From an uncultured Spirochaetales bacterium (GTDB lineage: Bacteria > Spirochaetota > Spirochaetia > Sphaerochaetales > Sphaerochaetaceae), in NCBI GenBank assembly GCA_902803145.1, contig CADCOT010000089.1, positions 1-40,094 on the forward strand: a stretch of 40,094 bases of DNA, read 5' to 3'. Every line of letters begins with the position of its first letter. The first letter of the stretch is position 1. The position numbers and the translations under genes were made by a program. The notes beneath the pieces were generated by a model, which made no database searches, was not told the origin of the DNA, and was given only the letters and a program-made list of their open reading frames with translations. Positions 40,063 through 40,094 of this stretch are shown one piece after another.

Positions 40063-40094
40063 TACTCTCCCTGAGTTTTTCCACCATCTCCGAA

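Overview
The window looks like chromosomal DNA of a host-associated spirochete, most likely a gut or rumen Treponema-like organism. This is inferred from moderate GC, a substrate-binding protein with an 'AFAGGSKE' signal-cleavage region, a type II-A-like Cas9, and dense gene packing with several tail-to-tail overlaps. No rRNA or tRNA gene, insertion sequence or prophage was recognised.

Layout. (1) 1-4.7 kb: a CitMHS-type transporter, a MATE exporter coupled to an HNH-type protein of unrecognised family, and an alpha/beta hydrolase. (2) 4.8-11.4 kb: a two-gene sensory operon, a very large Cache-sensor/MscS channel followed by a periplasmic-propeller SpoIIE phosphatase. (3) 11.4-17 kb: two copies of a two-gene membrane module (a YwaF/TIGR02206-like protein plus an unrecognised multi-pass protein), one in tandem and one divergent, with an SDR dehydrogenase, a YhcH/YiaL protein and a membrane metallophosphoesterase. 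(4) 17.0-22.8 kb: a leader-peptide (RiPP/bacteriocin-like) export cassette with a double-glycine precursor, a very short HlyD-type anchor, a C39-peptidase ABC exporter, a second NHLM-type ABC protein, an ECF sigma factor and two more small leader-type peptides. Two precursor genes share a near-identical upstream block that is probably the ECF promoter. (5) 22.7-24.9 kb: flavodoxin-fold oxidoreductase, HAD hydrolase, HMA metal-binding protein, and a DUF6442-like/XRE pair under a tandem-palindrome operator.

(6) 24.9-30.04 kb: a compact CRISPR-Cas9 locus read on the minus strand, with 12 repeats, 11 spacers of exactly 30 nt, and an intact 1319-residue Cas9. A divergent plus-strand tracrRNA has a readable promoter, anti-repeat, hairpins and terminator. 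No complete cas1, cas2 or csn2 is present. In their place, between cas9 and the first repeat, lies a truncated start of cas1 with its own ribosome-binding site, running out of frame into the array. The effector and guide parts look functional, while the acquisition part has been deleted.

(7) 30.04-34.1 kb: a decayed region with a clear metallophosphoesterase pseudogene and other fragments, then aconitase-X large and small subunits, a RelB/YafQ-type toxin-antitoxin pair and an S66 peptidase (MccF/LdcA-like). (8) 34.1-40.06 kb: a maltodextrin-type ABC operon with substrate-binding protein, two permeases, 4-alpha-glucanotransferase and MsmK-type ATPase.

The strongest points for follow-up are the acquisition-deleted Cas9 locus with its tracrRNA/cas9 antisense arrangement, and the ECF-controlled peptide export cassette with duplicated promoters and no visible modification enzyme. 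Family assignments come from motifs read by eye; no database search was run.
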